64,000 nt of DNA, taken from positions 1,980,777-2,044,776 of the forward strand of contig NZ_JANIOF010000001.1 in the NCBI RefSeq assembly GCF_024733555.1, read 5' to 3'. How positions within the stretch are numbered: position 1 is the first letter of the stretch; every line of letters starts with the position of its first letter. The notes under the pieces were generated by a model. That model searched no databases. It was not told the DNA's origin and saw nothing but the letters and a program-made list of their open reading frames with translations. Origin of the DNA: Paenibacillus sp. SC116 (lineage in GTDB: Bacteria > Bacillota > Bacilli > Paenibacillales > Paenibacillaceae). Of the stretch, positions 1-8,779 are shown in pieces. The translations under genes and the position numbers were made by a program.

Positions 1-90
1 GACGAATTCCGACTGCGCACGCTCCAGCACTTCAAGCGGCAATGCTGCCGGTCCAGCATTAAAGTTATAAGCTCGTTGACGTTGTTCCAT
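1..90 (-). CDS. serC: Phosphoserine aminotransferase, N-terminal part (cut by window edge)
   Basis: Only the first 30 codons lie in the window; the gene runs off the left edge. The minus-strand reading from the ATG at 88-90 contains YNFNAGPAALPLEVLERAQ, the highly conserved N-terminus of SerC. SerC is a PLP enzyme that converts 3-phosphohydroxypyruvate to phosphoserine in serine synthesis. A G-rich ribosome site (AAGGTGGGGG) sits 5 bases upstream of the ATG. The gene follows glnA on the same strand, but a hairpin at 285-335 separates them. Identity is confident from the motif; nothing can be said about the rest of the protein. Confidence 0.88.
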   Translation of the reverse strand, partial: MEQRQRAYNFNAGPAALPLEVLERAQSEFV

Positions 91-284
91 ATGTCCCCCA
101 CCTTTTTCCCATGATAGCTTCCGAAATATTATTGTAATGATATCAGGTAATGACATCTCCTTCAACCAATTATTTCACGAAAAATAGAACAAACCTATAT
201 CAATATTGTTCGGTTATAAGCATAATTCACGAATAGTTTATCTTCAACACCGTTCCATCCATCACTTATTTCCGAAATAACAGA

Positions 285-335
285 ACCCCTCCTCGAGATT
301 CTCGCTACGAATGGCGTTTTCTCTCAAGGAGGGGT
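285..335 (-). terminator. Probable intrinsic terminator of glnA
   Basis: A 12-bp stem pairs 286-297 with 323-334 (one G-T pair) around an inner loop that can fold again. On the minus strand it is followed by a modest T-rich stretch (TTCTGTTATTTC). It lies in the 330-bp gap between the glnA stop and the serC start. The weak T-tract leaves open a role as a leader structure for serC; no T-box core was found here. Nothing else was recognised in 91-420. Confidence 0.55.
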
Positions 336-420
336 ATTTGTGTACGTTTTGAAAACTTATTCGAATGATTGCAGCTTCATCATATACTCAAATTCCGCAT
401 GAAGCAATTCTACCTATATA

Positions 421-1845
421 TTAGCAGTCAAAGTATAGGCTGTACTCTTGCGGATGAATACGAATCGCTACTGACTTCGCTTCATTGCGCTTGAAGTTAA
501 TGTAGTTATTGATGAAGTCTTTGGAGAATACGCCGCCATCGAGCAAGAACTCGTGATCGGCTTCAAGTGCCGCAAGCGCTTCTTCCATCGTACCTGGCAC
601 GCTGCGAATCTCATGCTTCTCCGCATCAGACAACTCATAAATGTTTTTATCAAATGGACCATAACCAAGAGCACGTGGATCAAGCTTGCGCTTAATTCCG
701 TCTAGACCAGCCATCAACATAGCCGCGAATGCTAAGTATGGATTAGCTGTAGAGTCAGGTGTACGGAACTCGATACGGCAGCCTTTCGGCGTTACCGCTG
801 CGACTGGAATACGAATCGCGGCAGAACGGTTACCTTTAGAAAATACCAAGTTAACTGGTGCCTCATAACCAGGAACAAGACGCTTAAAGGAGTTCGTCGA
901 TGGATTCGTGATCGCAAGCAATGCTGGTGCATGGTGCAAAATACCACCAATATAGTGCAACGCCATTTCGCTCAAGTTCGCATAGCCGCCTTTTTCATAG
1001 AACAACGGTGTATCACCATCAAAAATCGATTGGTGAACGTGCATACCGCTACCGTTATCACCAAACAATGGCTTAGGCATAAACGTTGCTACTTTGCCAA
1101 ATTGACGAGCTGTATTGTGAACGATGTATTTATACGTCAGCAAGTTGTCAGCTGTCTTTCTCAACGTATCGAAGCGGAAGTTAATCTCGCCTTGACCTGC
1201 TGTTGCCACCTCATGGTGATGACGCTCAACACGAAGGCCAGCATCTTGCAGCAATCGACAAATTTCACTGCGCAAATCTTGTTGTGTATCAACTGGAGCT
1301 ACAGGCACGTAACCGCCCTTTGTAGGAATTTTGAAGCCGAGGTTGCCGCCCTCTTCCTTACGGTTCGTATTCCATGCAGCTTCTTCGGAATCTACAAAGA
1401 AGGAAGAACTGTTCATAGAAGTTTCGTAACGCACATCATCGAAAATAAAGAACTCGGACTCAGGAGCGAAATAAGCAGCAGTACCAACGCCAGCCGTTTG
1501 CAAGAATTGCTCTGCTTTCTCTGCAATGCTGCGCGGGTCACGATCATAACGCTCACCATCTGGTGTATGAATGTTACACATAATAATAAGCGTAGCATGA
1601 GAAGTAAACGGATCTACATAACAGCTATTTGTATCAGGCATCATCACCATATCGGATTCCTCGATACCGCGGAAGCCTGGAATAGAAGAACCATCAAAAG
1701 CAACACCATTTACGAACGTTTCAGCTTCCACTTCTGTTGCAGGCAAGCTAATATGGTGCGCACGACCACTTAGGTCTACAAAACGGAAATCTACAAACTC
1801 AATAGCTTTTTCCTTCATTAATTCCAATACACGGTTGACTGACAT
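421..1845 (-). CDS. glnA: Type I glutamine synthetase, beta-like
   Basis: Catalyses ATP-dependent ligation of ammonia to glutamate in the cytoplasm as a dodecamer. At 474 aa it is longer than the ~444-aa alpha-type GlnA of Bacillus glnRA operons. Visible motifs include the N-terminal fold with DGSSIPGF, the ATP/metal region around HHHEVATAGQGE, FGDNGSGMHVHQS, and NRSAAIRIP. Near residue 400 it has KNIYEL, which matches the KNLYDL loop carrying the adenylylated tyrosine of enterobacterial GlnA; Tyr403 is in place. The C-terminal segment is also of the beta type. It stands alone, with no glnR beside it. The start is supported by GGGGAGGAATTGAG before the ATG. Regulation is probably by GlnR/TnrA (box at 1981-1997). 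Function is certain; the subtype rests on motifs and length. Confidence 0.95.
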   Translation of the reverse strand: MSVNRVLELMKEKAIEFVDFRFVDLSGRAHHISLPATEVEAETFVNGVAFDGSSIPGFRGIEESDMVMMPDTNSCYVDPFTSHATLIIMCNIHTPDGERYDRDPRSIAEKAEQFLQTAGVGTAAYFAPESEFFIFDDVRYETSMNSSSFFVDSEEAAWNTNRKEEGGNLGFKIPTKGGYVPVAPVDTQQDLRSEICRLLQDAGLRVERHHHEVATAGQGEINFRFDTLRKTADNLLTYKYIVHNTARQFGKVATFMPKPLFGDNGSGMHVHQSIFDGDTPLFYEKGGYANLSEMALHYIGGILHHAPALLAITNPSTNSFKRLVPGYEAPVNLVFSKGNRSAAIRIPVAAVTPKGCRIEFRTPDSTANPYLAFAAMLMAGLDGIKRKLDPRALGYGPFDKNIYELSDAEKHEIRSVPGTMEEALAALEADHEFLLDGGVFSKDFINNYINFKRNEAKSVAIRIHPQEYSLYFDC

Positions 1846-1922
1846 CTCAATTCCTCCCCAATTCCGAACATTAATAAGTTATTTACATCTGATTGTTCAC
1901 TTCGTTTTTTGATATTGAAGTT

Positions 1923-1952
1923 ATTATAGAACCTTAGAATATCGTCCGTCAA
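1923..1952 (-). promoter_or_regulatory. glnA promoter
   Basis: On the minus strand, TTGACG (1947-1952) and TATAAT (1923-1928) are separated by 18 bp, a near-consensus sigma-A promoter. The -10 ends about 78 bp upstream of the glnA start codon. Confidence 0.75.
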
Positions 1953-1980
1953 TACTCATGTCAGGTATTTTTTTATTTCG

Positions 1981-1997
1981 TGTAAGGTTTCCTAACA
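1981..1997. promoter_or_regulatory. GlnR/TnrA-type box upstream of glnA
   Basis: TGTAAGGTTTCCTAACA is an exact match to the TGTNA-N7-TNACA consensus for the nitrogen regulators GlnR and TnrA. Its nearer edge lies 28 bp upstream of the glnA -35 element. This predicts nitrogen control of glnA. Confidence 0.75.
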
Positions 1998-2084
1998 CCC
2001 TTTTTCAGGAAGTATTTAACCACCGTACAATTTAACCTTGTATCCGCCTTGTATTTCCTTCGTTCCATGTCCTTAACAAACAAA

Positions 2085-2116
2085 AAAAACGACCCTGTAA
2101 ATGGGCCGTTTTTTAG
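2085..2116 (-). terminator. Intrinsic terminator of aroF
   Basis: On the minus strand AACGGCCC pairs with GGGTCGTT across a 7-base loop and is followed by a T-run. It lies about 60 bp past the aroF stop. The plus strand also ends in T's, so it may work both ways. Confidence 0.85.
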
Positions 2117-2171
2117 TCATTTTGAACGTTTCACACACTCAGTATCAAACGATTATCGTACAACACTCACC

Positions 2172-3221
2172 CTACGCAAAGTAAGCAGCTTCTTGCTTCT
2201 CTGTATTAAATGTAGTACCACACAACGGAGCTAGCTGCTCCAACTCACGAAGCAAACGAGCAAATTGATCCGGGAATAAGGATTGAACACCATCACCCGT
2301 CATCGAGTTGTCAGGATCTGTATGCATTTCGATAATAAGACCGTCTGCTCCAGCTGCTACAGACGCCTTCGTCATTGGCTCCACCAACTCACGACGACCT
2401 GTCCCATGGCTCGGATCAGAGATAACAGGCAAATGAGTCAGCTGTTTCATGACTGGAATGGCAGCCAAGTCCAATGTATTACGAGTGTAGGATTCGAATG
2501 TACGAATACCACGCTCGCACAGCATAACGTTCGGATTTCCACCCGCCAAGATGTATTCCGCAGCATTCAACCATTCATCGTAAGTCGCACTGAAGCCTCT
2601 CTTCAAGAGTACCGCGCGATTGCATTCACCAAGTTTGCGCAGCAAATCGAAGTTCTGCATATTACGCGTTCCAACTTGTAAAATATCAGCATATTGCGCA
2701 CAAACATCTACATATTCAGGTGTCATAACTTCGGTAATGGTAAGCAAGCCATGTTTCTTGCCTGCTTCCGCCATCATCTCCAACCCTTCCACACCAATTC
2801 CTTGGAAGCTGTATGGACCTGTTCGAGGCTTAAACGCACCACCGCGAAGCACCTGGCCCCCAGCTGCCTTTACAAGGCGTGCAATCTCATCAATCTGTTC
2901 TGGAGACTCGACCGCACATGGTCCGCCCATCACCACGAGTTCTCCACCACCGATGCGAACATCGCCAATTTCAATAACTGTATCTGCTGGATGGAAGTCT
3001 CGGCTTGCCATCTTGTATGACTTTGTAATCTTCACGACCTGCTCTACACCTTTCATCTGACGCAACTGTTCTGCTGTCTTCGGATCGACTCCGCCTACGA
3101 GACCGATCACCGTTTGCTCTGTGCCTCGCGACAAATGAGCTTGCAGACCTTTGCTTTCAATAAATGTAATAATCTCTTCTATTCGTTCATCTGAAATACG
3201 ATTGGATACAACAACGATCAT
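2172..3221 (-). CDS. aroF: 3-deoxy-7-phosphoheptulonate (DAHP) synthase, type I-beta
   Basis: Condenses phosphoenolpyruvate and erythrose 4-phosphate, the first shikimate-pathway step. The ATG at 3219-3221 gives [10 protein letters not shown], the usual start of the ~90-residue N-terminal ferredoxin-like regulatory domain of this subfamily. The catalytic TIM barrel follows, with [25 protein letters not shown] and [10 protein letters not shown] visible. An in-frame start 41 codons upstream is possible, but the ATG used here has AAGGTG 6 bases before it and gives the usual 349-aa length. The gene is single, with its own promoter at 3301-3329 and a terminator at 2085-2116. Family members of this type are often feedback-inhibited through the N-terminal domain. 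Confidence 0.93.
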   Translation of the reverse strand: MIVVVSNRISDERIEEIITFIESKGLQAHLSRGTEQTVIGLVGGVDPKTAEQLRQMKGVEQVVKITKSYKMASRDFHPADTVIEIGDVRIGGGELVVMGGPCAVESPEQIDEIARLVKAAGGQVLRGGAFKPRTGPYSFQGIGVEGLEMMAEAGKKHGLLTITEVMTPEYVDVCAQYADILQVGTRNMQNFDLLRKLGECNRAVLLKRGFSATYDEWLNAAEYILAGGNPNVMLCERGIRTFESYTRNTLDLAAIPVMKQLTHLPVISDPSHGTGRRELVEPMTKASVAAGADGLIIEMHTDPDNSMTGDGVQSLFPDQFARLLRELEQLAPLCGTTFNTEKQEAAYFA

Positions 3222-3300
3222 GGGGTTCACCTTCGATTCTGCATTATTTTCTTCCATACTTAAACGCTTGTTCGCGTCTACGCTTTTATCCGTTAAAGAT

Positions 3301-3329
3301 AGTCTATCTTGATATCCCATTTTCGTCAA
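3301..3329 (-). promoter_or_regulatory. aroF promoter
   Basis: Minus-strand TTGACG (3324-3329) and TAGACT (3301-3306) have a 17-bp spacer, about 80 bp upstream of the chosen start. This also supports the shorter N-terminus, because the longer reading frame would begin upstream of this promoter. Confidence 0.6.
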
Positions 3330-3369
3330 GGGTAAAACCACCAATTCACATTGTTGTCAAATTGTTTTC

Positions 3370-3406
3370 CTAATAAAATAACCGTCTTAGAATAAATTCT
3401 AAGACG
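3370..3406 (-). terminator. Intrinsic terminator of ispH
   Basis: A perfect 11-bp inverted repeat (CGTCTTAGAAT at 3383-3393 with its complement at 3396-3406) is followed on the minus strand by GTTATTTTATT. It lies just past the ispH stop. Confidence 0.75.
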
Positions 3407-3440
3407 ATTATCATACAGGATTTTTTTATTTCGTTATAAA

Positions 3441-4394
3441 CTACGTATTTATCGACTTCGTACGCACCGGCGGAAGAAGCTTCTTCATATTTACTGTGCG
3501 CACAAGCGGCCACGTGGATTCATCATCCTTATCGTACTGCTCCAAATAGGCCACAACTTCCTTCGTTATCGGAGTCGGAGTTGATGCACCCGAAGTTACA
3601 CCTACTATCTCTACTCCTTCCAGCCATTCCTGCTTCAGCTCAGACAAGTCCGAAATTCGATACGCACGTGTACCTGCAATCTCATCGGATACTTGAGCAA
3701 GACGGTTGGAGTTATTGCTGCGCGGATCGCCTACAACGATAACGAGATCACACTGCGATGCCTGCTCAGCTACGGCCTGTTGGCGAACCTGTGTCGCCAT
3801 ACAAATTTCATTATGAATTTCCGCATGCGGATAGCGCTGTATGAGCTTATTCATAATATGCTTAATATCCCATTGACTCATCGTCGTCTGATTCGTAATA
3901 ATGATGCGCTCAGAATTGACAGTCAGTTGATCAATTTCTTCTTCATTCTCGATAAGATGAACATGTTCAGGAGCGACACCGATAGCACCTTCAGGCTCAG
4001 GATGCCCTTTCTTCCCGATATAAATAACTTCATAACCCTGTTCCGTCATTTCCTTAATCAACGTATGCGTGCGAGTTACATCTGGACAAGTGGCGTCGAC
4101 TGTCGTCAGCCCTTTCTCACGCGCTCTGCGGCGCACTTCAGGGGATACACCATGCGCAGTAAAAATAATGGTTCCAGACTCAACCTGGTCTAGAATGTCC
4201 AAGCGATTCGCGCCATCCAACGTAATAATGCCTGAATCTTCGAACGCATCTGTAACATGACTATTATGAACAATCATGCCGAGTATATATATAGGACGGG
4301 GCAAATCCAGATTACGAGCTGTCTGCTGCGCAATAACCATCGCGTCTACAACACCATAACAATATCCCCGCGGAGTAATCTTATGAACTTTCAT
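3441..4394 (-). CDS. ispH: 4-hydroxy-3-methylbut-2-enyl diphosphate reductase
   Basis: The last enzyme of the MEP isoprenoid pathway; it reduces HMBPP to IPP and DMAPP with a 4Fe-4S cluster. The chosen start gives [16 protein letters not shown], matching the N-terminus of Bacillus IspH with the first cluster cysteine at residue 12. Two further cysteines expected for the cluster are in [10 protein letters not shown] and NEICMATQ. The frame stays open 12 codons further to a TTG, but conservation favours the ATG at 4392-4394, despite a weak ribosome site (GGTG). The length, 317 aa, is normal. It stands alone between the sensor kinase gene and aroF and has its own terminator. Confidence 0.94.
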   Translation of the reverse strand: MKVHKITPRGYCYGVVDAMVIAQQTARNLDLPRPIYILGMIVHNSHVTDAFEDSGIITLDGANRLDILDQVESGTIIFTAHGVSPEVRRRAREKGLTTVDATCPDVTRTHTLIKEMTEQGYEVIYIGKKGHPEPEGAIGVAPEHVHLIENEEEIDQLTVNSERIIITNQTTMSQWDIKHIMNKLIQRYPHAEIHNEICMATQVRQQAVAEQASQCDLVIVVGDPRSNNSNRLAQVSDEIAGTRAYRISDLSELKQEWLEGVEIVGVTSGASTPTPITKEVVAYLEQYDKDDESTWPLVRTVNMKKLLPPVRTKSINT

Positions 4395-4446
4395 TCTGTT
4401 CACCAGCTTTCTATGTGAATCTCCTCTCAAAGGAGCCCTTCACTCC

Positions 4447-4475
4447 ATTATAACGGAAATACACCCTATTGTCCT
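4447..4475 (-). promoter_or_regulatory. Possible ispH promoter
   Basis: Minus-strand AGGACA (4470-4475), 17 bp, TATAAT (4447-4452). The -35 overlaps the last codons of the upstream kinase gene. The -10 is perfect and the -35 is 4 of 6. Confidence 0.5.
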
Positions 4476-5965
4476 TCATCGCTTTTGACTTCTCCCACTT
4501 CTGTCGGTTCCTTGATCCATTCATCAGGAATAAGAACAAGCGGCAACCAAACAATAAATGTAGTTCCTTCTCCAGGCTTCGTCATAACCTCAACAGAGCC
4601 CTTATGCTCATCAATAATCCATTTGGCAATCGATAACCCCAGACCCGTTCCTGATGTTATGCCACGAGATACGTCTGCACGGTAGAAGCGCTCGAAAATA
4701 TGGGGAACTTCATGCTCATCCATACCGATACCACTGTCCTTAATACGCAAGCCCAGTTGATCGTCCTGAACAACCGCTATTAACTCCACACTTCCTGACG
4801 GCGTGTATTTAAAGGCATTTTCAATAAAGATGAAGAGCATTTGTTGCAAATAATCTTTGTTTCCACGAACAAACTTATTAAACAGATCTCCGTTTTCTTC
4901 AAAAATCCAATCGGATGTTCTAGGCAGGAATTGAGCTCTTCGTACGACCTCTTCGATGAGCCCCTTCACTTCAACGACTTCTTTCTCCACCTTATAACCT
5001 GCATCTGCACGCGCTAGTGAAAGCATATCGTTTATAAGATGACTCATTCGCCGCGCTTCATCCCCAATATCGCGCAATGCCTCTTCAGACATTTGCTCGC
5101 GTTCATCTTCCGTCAACGGCATTGTATCTTTTGTCGACCGCATCTTTTCTAAAAGATCTACGTTACCTCGAATCGTAGTAAGCGGAGTTCTTAGCTCATG
5201 CGATGCGTCCGATACGAACCGGCGCTGAGCGCTGTAAGCATCATCCAACTCATTATAAAAGGTTTCCATTCGACCTAGCATACTATTAATCGTTTCTGTC
5301 AGCTGACCGATTTCGTCTTCTGGAGGACCTTCACGCGGTATACGAACACTAAGGTCTGCCCCTTTTTGCACACGATTCGTCGCCCTAATTATATTCTCGA
5401 TGGGGCGCAATGACTTCTGCGCCAAGAACAAACCTAGCGAGAACGCAATAACGACAGTCACCATCGATGCAAAAATAAGAATCGTCCTCAACAGCTTGAA
5501 GAAGGCGGCATGGTCGCCAGTATATGCTCCTACTTGAACAAGCGCAACGACTTCCCCGTCTATTTCAATCGGCTCTTGATAGACATAGAACTCATTTCCA
5601 CTTACATTTATACGTTTAAATCCTTTTACTGCATCTTTCGGTGAAGCCGGGAATGGAAACTTCATTCGCAAATCTTGAAGATTTTCAGAGAACCCATATC
5701 TATCGCTTGTATAATCATAGGTTTGAATGTAGAGTTCTTCAAAAGTATTGCCCGGGCTATAGGATTGAAGAAACTTAAAATAGATATTCCCATCCCGATC
5801 CACCATAGTATCGATCGTTATTTGATTCATTTGAACCTTTAGTCGGTTTTTGATATCGCTGTACATGTTATAATCGACCAGCGCATATATCGAAATGCCG
5901 AACACAAATAACGTAAATGCCAATAATGCAGAGTACCATACTGTAAGCCTAAGGCGAATCGACAT
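4466..5965 (-). CDS. HAMP-containing sensor histidine kinase, CssS/MprB-like by context
   Basis: A membrane sensor kinase of 499 aa. It has TM1 near residues 8-30, an extracellular region of about 125 residues, TM2 near 158-180 and a HAMP linker to about 235. The dimerisation domain carries the phospho-accepting histidine in SHELRTPLTT. The ATPase domain has an N box (ENAFKYTPSG), G1 (DSGIGMDEHEVPHIFERFYR) and G2 (GTGLGLSIA). It starts 3 bases after the stop of the response regulator gene, so the two are co-transcribed. The next gene upstream is htrA. CssS in Bacillus subtilis and MprB in mycobacteria, which control HtrA-type proteases during envelope or secretion stress, sit in comparable settings. 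The signal is therefore inferred, not shown. Confidence 0.85.
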   Translation of the reverse strand: MSIRLRLTVWYSALLAFTLFVFGISIYALVDYNMYSDIKNRLKVQMNQITIDTMVDRDGNIYFKFLQSYSPGNTFEELYIQTYDYTSDRYGFSENLQDLRMKFPFPASPKDAVKGFKRINVSGNEFYVYQEPIEIDGEVVALVQVGAYTGDHAAFFKLLRTILIFASMVTVVIAFSLGLFLAQKSLRPIENIIRATNRVQKGADLSVRIPREGPPEDEIGQLTETINSMLGRMETFYNELDDAYSAQRRFVSDASHELRTPLTTIRGNVDLLEKMRSTKDTMPLTEDEREQMSEEALRDIGDEARRMSHLINDMLSLARADAGYKVEKEVVEVKGLIEEVVRRAQFLPRTSDWIFEENGDLFNKFVRGNKDYLQQMLFIFIENAFKYTPSGSVELIAVVQDDQLGLRIKDSGIGMDEHEVPHIFERFYRADVSRGITSGTGLGLSIAKWIIDEHKGSVEVMTKPGEGTTFIVWLPLVLIPDEWIKEPTEVGEVKSDEGQ

Positions 5966-5968
5966 TCA

Positions 5969-6652
5969 CTAGTCTCCTCTCAGTACGTAACCAGTACCGC
6001 GAATCGTTTGAATAAGGCGTTTATCGCCATGTTCTTCCGTCTTTTGACGCAGCATCGCGATATACACCTCAAGCACATTTGATTCCCCGCTATAGTCATA
6101 GCCCCAAATTTTCTCCATAATTACATCTCTCGGCAGTACTCGCTTCGGATTCTGCATGAACAGATGAAGCAGTTCGAACTCTTTTGCAGTCAGTTCAACA
6201 GGCTTGCCATCCCGCTTCACTTCACGAGTATGTAGATCCAGCAAGAGATCTTCGAACGTCAAGCGATGGCCTCCGCCTTCTTGTTCTGGACGACGACGCA
6301 GCAGCGCACGTACGCGAGCCAACAGTTCTTCCAACGCAAACGGCTTCACGAGATAATCATCTGCTCCTGTATCCAAGCCTTTCACTCGATCTTGCACTTC
6401 ATCTTTCGCCGTTAGCATCAAAACAGGGACACTGATTTCCGCTTCCCGCAATCGTCGACACACTTCCCAACCATCAACTTCCGGCATCATGACGTCAAGA
6501 ATAACAAGATCAGGCTCTCGAATAATAACTTGTCGCAAGCCCTCCGCTCCATTTGGTGCTGTCTGCACCTCATAACCATCAAATACGAGTCCACGTCTCA
6601 ACATCGACGTTATTTTTTCATCATCATCTACAATTAAAATATAAGGCCTCAT
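5969..6652 (-). CDS. OmpR-family response regulator, CssR/MprA-like by context
   Basis: A DNA-binding response regulator of 227 aa. The receiver domain has the acidic pair VDDD near residue 9, the phospho-acceptor in LDVMMPEVDG (Asp53) and the conserved lysine in LVKPFALEELLAR. A winged-helix output domain follows from about residue 130 (LTAKEFELLHLF, then RGTGYVLRGD). It is the first gene of a two-gene operon with the kinase and lies directly downstream of htrA, separated by a terminator at 6786-6832. Its receiver domain reads much like MprA. The likely target is the htrA promoter, where a pair of direct repeats with 11-bp spacing (8591-8608) fits OmpR-type binding. Confidence 0.88.
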   Translation of the reverse strand: MRPYILIVDDDEKITSMLRRGLVFDGYEVQTAPNGAEGLRQVIIREPDLVILDVMMPEVDGWEVCRRLREAEISVPVLMLTAKDEVQDRVKGLDTGADDYLVKPFALEELLARVRALLRRRPEQEGGGHRLTFEDLLLDLHTREVKRDGKPVELTAKEFELLHLFMQNPKRVLPRDVIMEKIWGYDYSGESNVLEVYIAMLRQKTEEHGDKRLIQTIRGTGYVLRGD

Positions 6653-6785
6653 AGGTCATATTCTTCCTTTCATGCTTAACGTTTATGAATAGCTCCAACG
6701 TTGAGCTAACTGACTCATACGTATTATATCTACGACTGACGCTGTACCATAGGTCAGACTTCCATTGTACCATGACGCACGGACA

Positions 6786-6832
6786 AGCGAAAAGAAAGCG
6801 AAGGATACACTTCATATCACCTCGCTTTCTTC
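6786..6832 (-). terminator. Intrinsic terminator of htrA
   Basis: On the minus strand AAGAAAGCGA pairs with TCGCTTTCTT around a ~19-base loop and runs into T-rich sequence. It lies 27 bp after the htrA stop and separates htrA from the two-component operon. Confidence 0.7.
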
Positions 6833-6858
6833 TCACCGTATATCCTTATAGCTAACGT

Positions 6859-8493
6859 TTATGGCTGTGGCTGAAGTTGTTCTTGTGCCGCTTGTTGGAA
6901 TTTGTTCTTATCGCCAATCTTCACGTCCACACTCGTTTTCTTTCCTTTACGAACAACATCGAGTTTAACTGTATCGCCAACTTTTTTCGTTAGAATTTGT
7001 TCACTTAATTCTTCCCTCGTCGCTATCTCCTTGCCATCAATAGCGGTGATAACATCATAAGCACGCAGCTCTGCATCATAAGCTGGTGAGCCGAACACAA
7101 CTGTATACACTTGCGCACCAGGAGTATAGTCGATACCGATACTTTTCGCATACTCTTCCGTCATCGTAATCAAGTTCGTTCCGATAAATGGAACTGGCTC
7201 TTTTGGAATTTCTTTATTCTGTTTGAGTGGCTCAACAACATTCAAGATGACATTCGCAGGAATGGCGAAACCGATACCTTGCGCTTCTTTACTTACAGCT
7301 ACGTTCATCCCAATAACTTCACCCCTCATATTCAAGAGTGGACCGCCAGAGTTACCTGGGTTAATAGATGCATCCGTTTGAAGCAAATGATTATAGGTAC
7401 GTGGCTGACCGTTATCATTCACTGTAATGGAACGCTCTCTGGCACTTAATACGCCCGTTGTCACCGTGTGGTCGAATCCAGATGGGTTACCGATTGCAAC
7501 CAACTGCTCTCCTACTTCCGTTGTATCGGAGTTGCCGAGCTTGATCATTGGGAAGTCTGAGTCCCCTTCAATTTTCAATACAGCCAAGTCTAGATCGCGG
7601 CTCTTGCCCAATACTTGAGCTTTAAACGGCTTTTTATAGCCTTCTACTTCAACTTGTACCATTTCAGCACCTTCGATCACGTGCTGGTTCGTTAAAATAA
7701 ATCCGTCTTTTTCAAAAATAAAACCTGTACCAAGACCTAAGGGCTGAAGTGCACTTTCAGATGGCGGTGTATCGCTGCGCTGGCTCTCAGGATTGCCTCC
7801 GAAGAACTGTCGGAAGAATGGATCATCCATCCACGAACTTCTCCCCCCCGCACTACTAGGCGAGCCATATGTTTCAATCTTAACTACCGCTGGGCTTGCC
7901 ATCTTCACAACATCAGATACATTCGCTGTTCCTTCAGGGAAAGGTGCAGGACGCTTATCTACTACCTGCTCAGCTGCTTCTGTTCGTTCCGTTACACCTG
8001 ACAGAATGGCACCGTCTCCTGTAAACCAGTTATAGTAATCGGATGCCCCCATTAGACCACCGATTGCAATGACCCCCGCCATAAAGGAAGCAACCACAGT
8101 ACGGAACGATGTACGACGACGTTCTGGCTTCTGCTGGAACTGCCATTGCTGATTAGTGCGTTCACCATCTTTAAAGCTGCCTCCTCCATTTGAAGAAGAT
8201 CCTCCTGCAAATGTCGGTCCGTTATGCGTTGCACTTGAGAATGGCATTGGTTTAATCGCTTGAGGCGGAGTTACTGGTACATCGCTCGCATTTCCATATG
8301 AATCACGTGATACTGTCGACTCTTGCTCGCTTCTAGATGATTGATATGGTCCGTAGGCATAATAGTAAGGTTGCTGATTATTATCTTGTTCCTTGGAAGC
8401 TGCTTGTTCATGTCCTGCGTGGTTTGCCTCAGATTGAGGTCCTTTATAAGAATCCTTATCGGGATGAGAAAAAGAATTACGTTGATCGCTCAT
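6859..8493 (-). CDS. htrA: Membrane-anchored HtrA/DegP-type serine protease with PDZ domain
   Basis: A surface quality-control protease of 544 aa. A Gln/Ser/Asn-rich cytoplasmic segment (about 1-125) is followed by one membrane helix (about 130-150). The trypsin-like domain has catalytic His in TNQHVIEG (~271), Asp in RDLDLAVLK (~302) and Ser in NPGNSGGPL (~382). One C-terminal PDZ domain ends near residue 530. The ATG at 8491-8493 is preceded by GGAGGAGATCAC; an upstream in-frame ATG gives 23 extra residues but lacks a ribosome site. It neighbours a two-component system that probably senses the same envelope stress. Length and order are typical of Firmicute HtrA proteins. Confidence 0.93.
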   Translation of the reverse strand: MSDQRNSFSHPDKDSYKGPQSEANHAGHEQAASKEQDNNQQPYYYAYGPYQSSRSEQESTVSRDSYGNASDVPVTPPQAIKPMPFSSATHNGPTFAGGSSSNGGGSFKDGERTNQQWQFQQKPERRRTSFRTVVASFMAGVIAIGGLMGASDYYNWFTGDGAILSGVTERTEAAEQVVDKRPAPFPEGTANVSDVVKMASPAVVKIETYGSPSSAGGRSSWMDDPFFRQFFGGNPESQRSDTPPSESALQPLGLGTGFIFEKDGFILTNQHVIEGAEMVQVEVEGYKKPFKAQVLGKSRDLDLAVLKIEGDSDFPMIKLGNSDTTEVGEQLVAIGNPSGFDHTVTTGVLSARERSITVNDNGQPRTYNHLLQTDASINPGNSGGPLLNMRGEVIGMNVAVSKEAQGIGFAIPANVILNVVEPLKQNKEIPKEPVPFIGTNLITMTEEYAKSIGIDYTPGAQVYTVVFGSPAYDAELRAYDVITAIDGKEIATREELSEQILTKKVGDTVKLDVVRKGKKTSVDVKIGDKNKFQQAAQEQLQPQP

Positions 8494-8573
8494 GTGATCT
8501 CCTCCATTACTGTTAGTGTTACTGTTTCTATGTTCTGTTCCCTTCATCATTGGGAAGCTCAATACCTTATGTA

Positions 8574-8608
8574 GTTATAATGAACTAGTAACCTTAAGCA
8601 CACCTTAA
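8574..8608 (-). promoter_or_regulatory. htrA promoter region with TTAAGGT direct repeats
   Basis: On the minus strand TTAAGGT occurs twice with an 11-bp period (8602-8608 and 8591-8597). A -10-like TATAAC lies at 8574-8579. No good -35 exists at the right distance; the repeats cover that position. This is the usual layout for activation by an OmpR-family regulator. The repeats are observed; the regulator is inferred. Confidence 0.5.
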
Positions 8609-8649
8609 AAACATTATAAAACGAAATAAAACCGATATTTTTAAATATT

Positions 8650-8687
8650 TACATAACAATAGCCCATTCGACAGCATGCGAATAGGC
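8650..8687 (-). terminator. Probable terminator of liaFSR
   Basis: Minus-strand GCCTATTCG pairs with CGAATGGGC (one G-T pair) around 8 bases, followed by TATTGTTATG. It lies about 90 bp past the liaR stop. Confidence 0.6.
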
Positions 8688-8779
8688 GACTAACTACGAT
8701 ATGTATAGCATAGACATTATTATTTTCAACGTAGGAGCATTTAGTTGTTTACTAGCCATCTTATTTTACTATCCTACTA

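Noticed and set aside
931-1773. 280-codon plus-strand open frame opposite glnA
   Set aside because: It lies antisense within glnA, has no ribosome site and no domain; glnA is certain.
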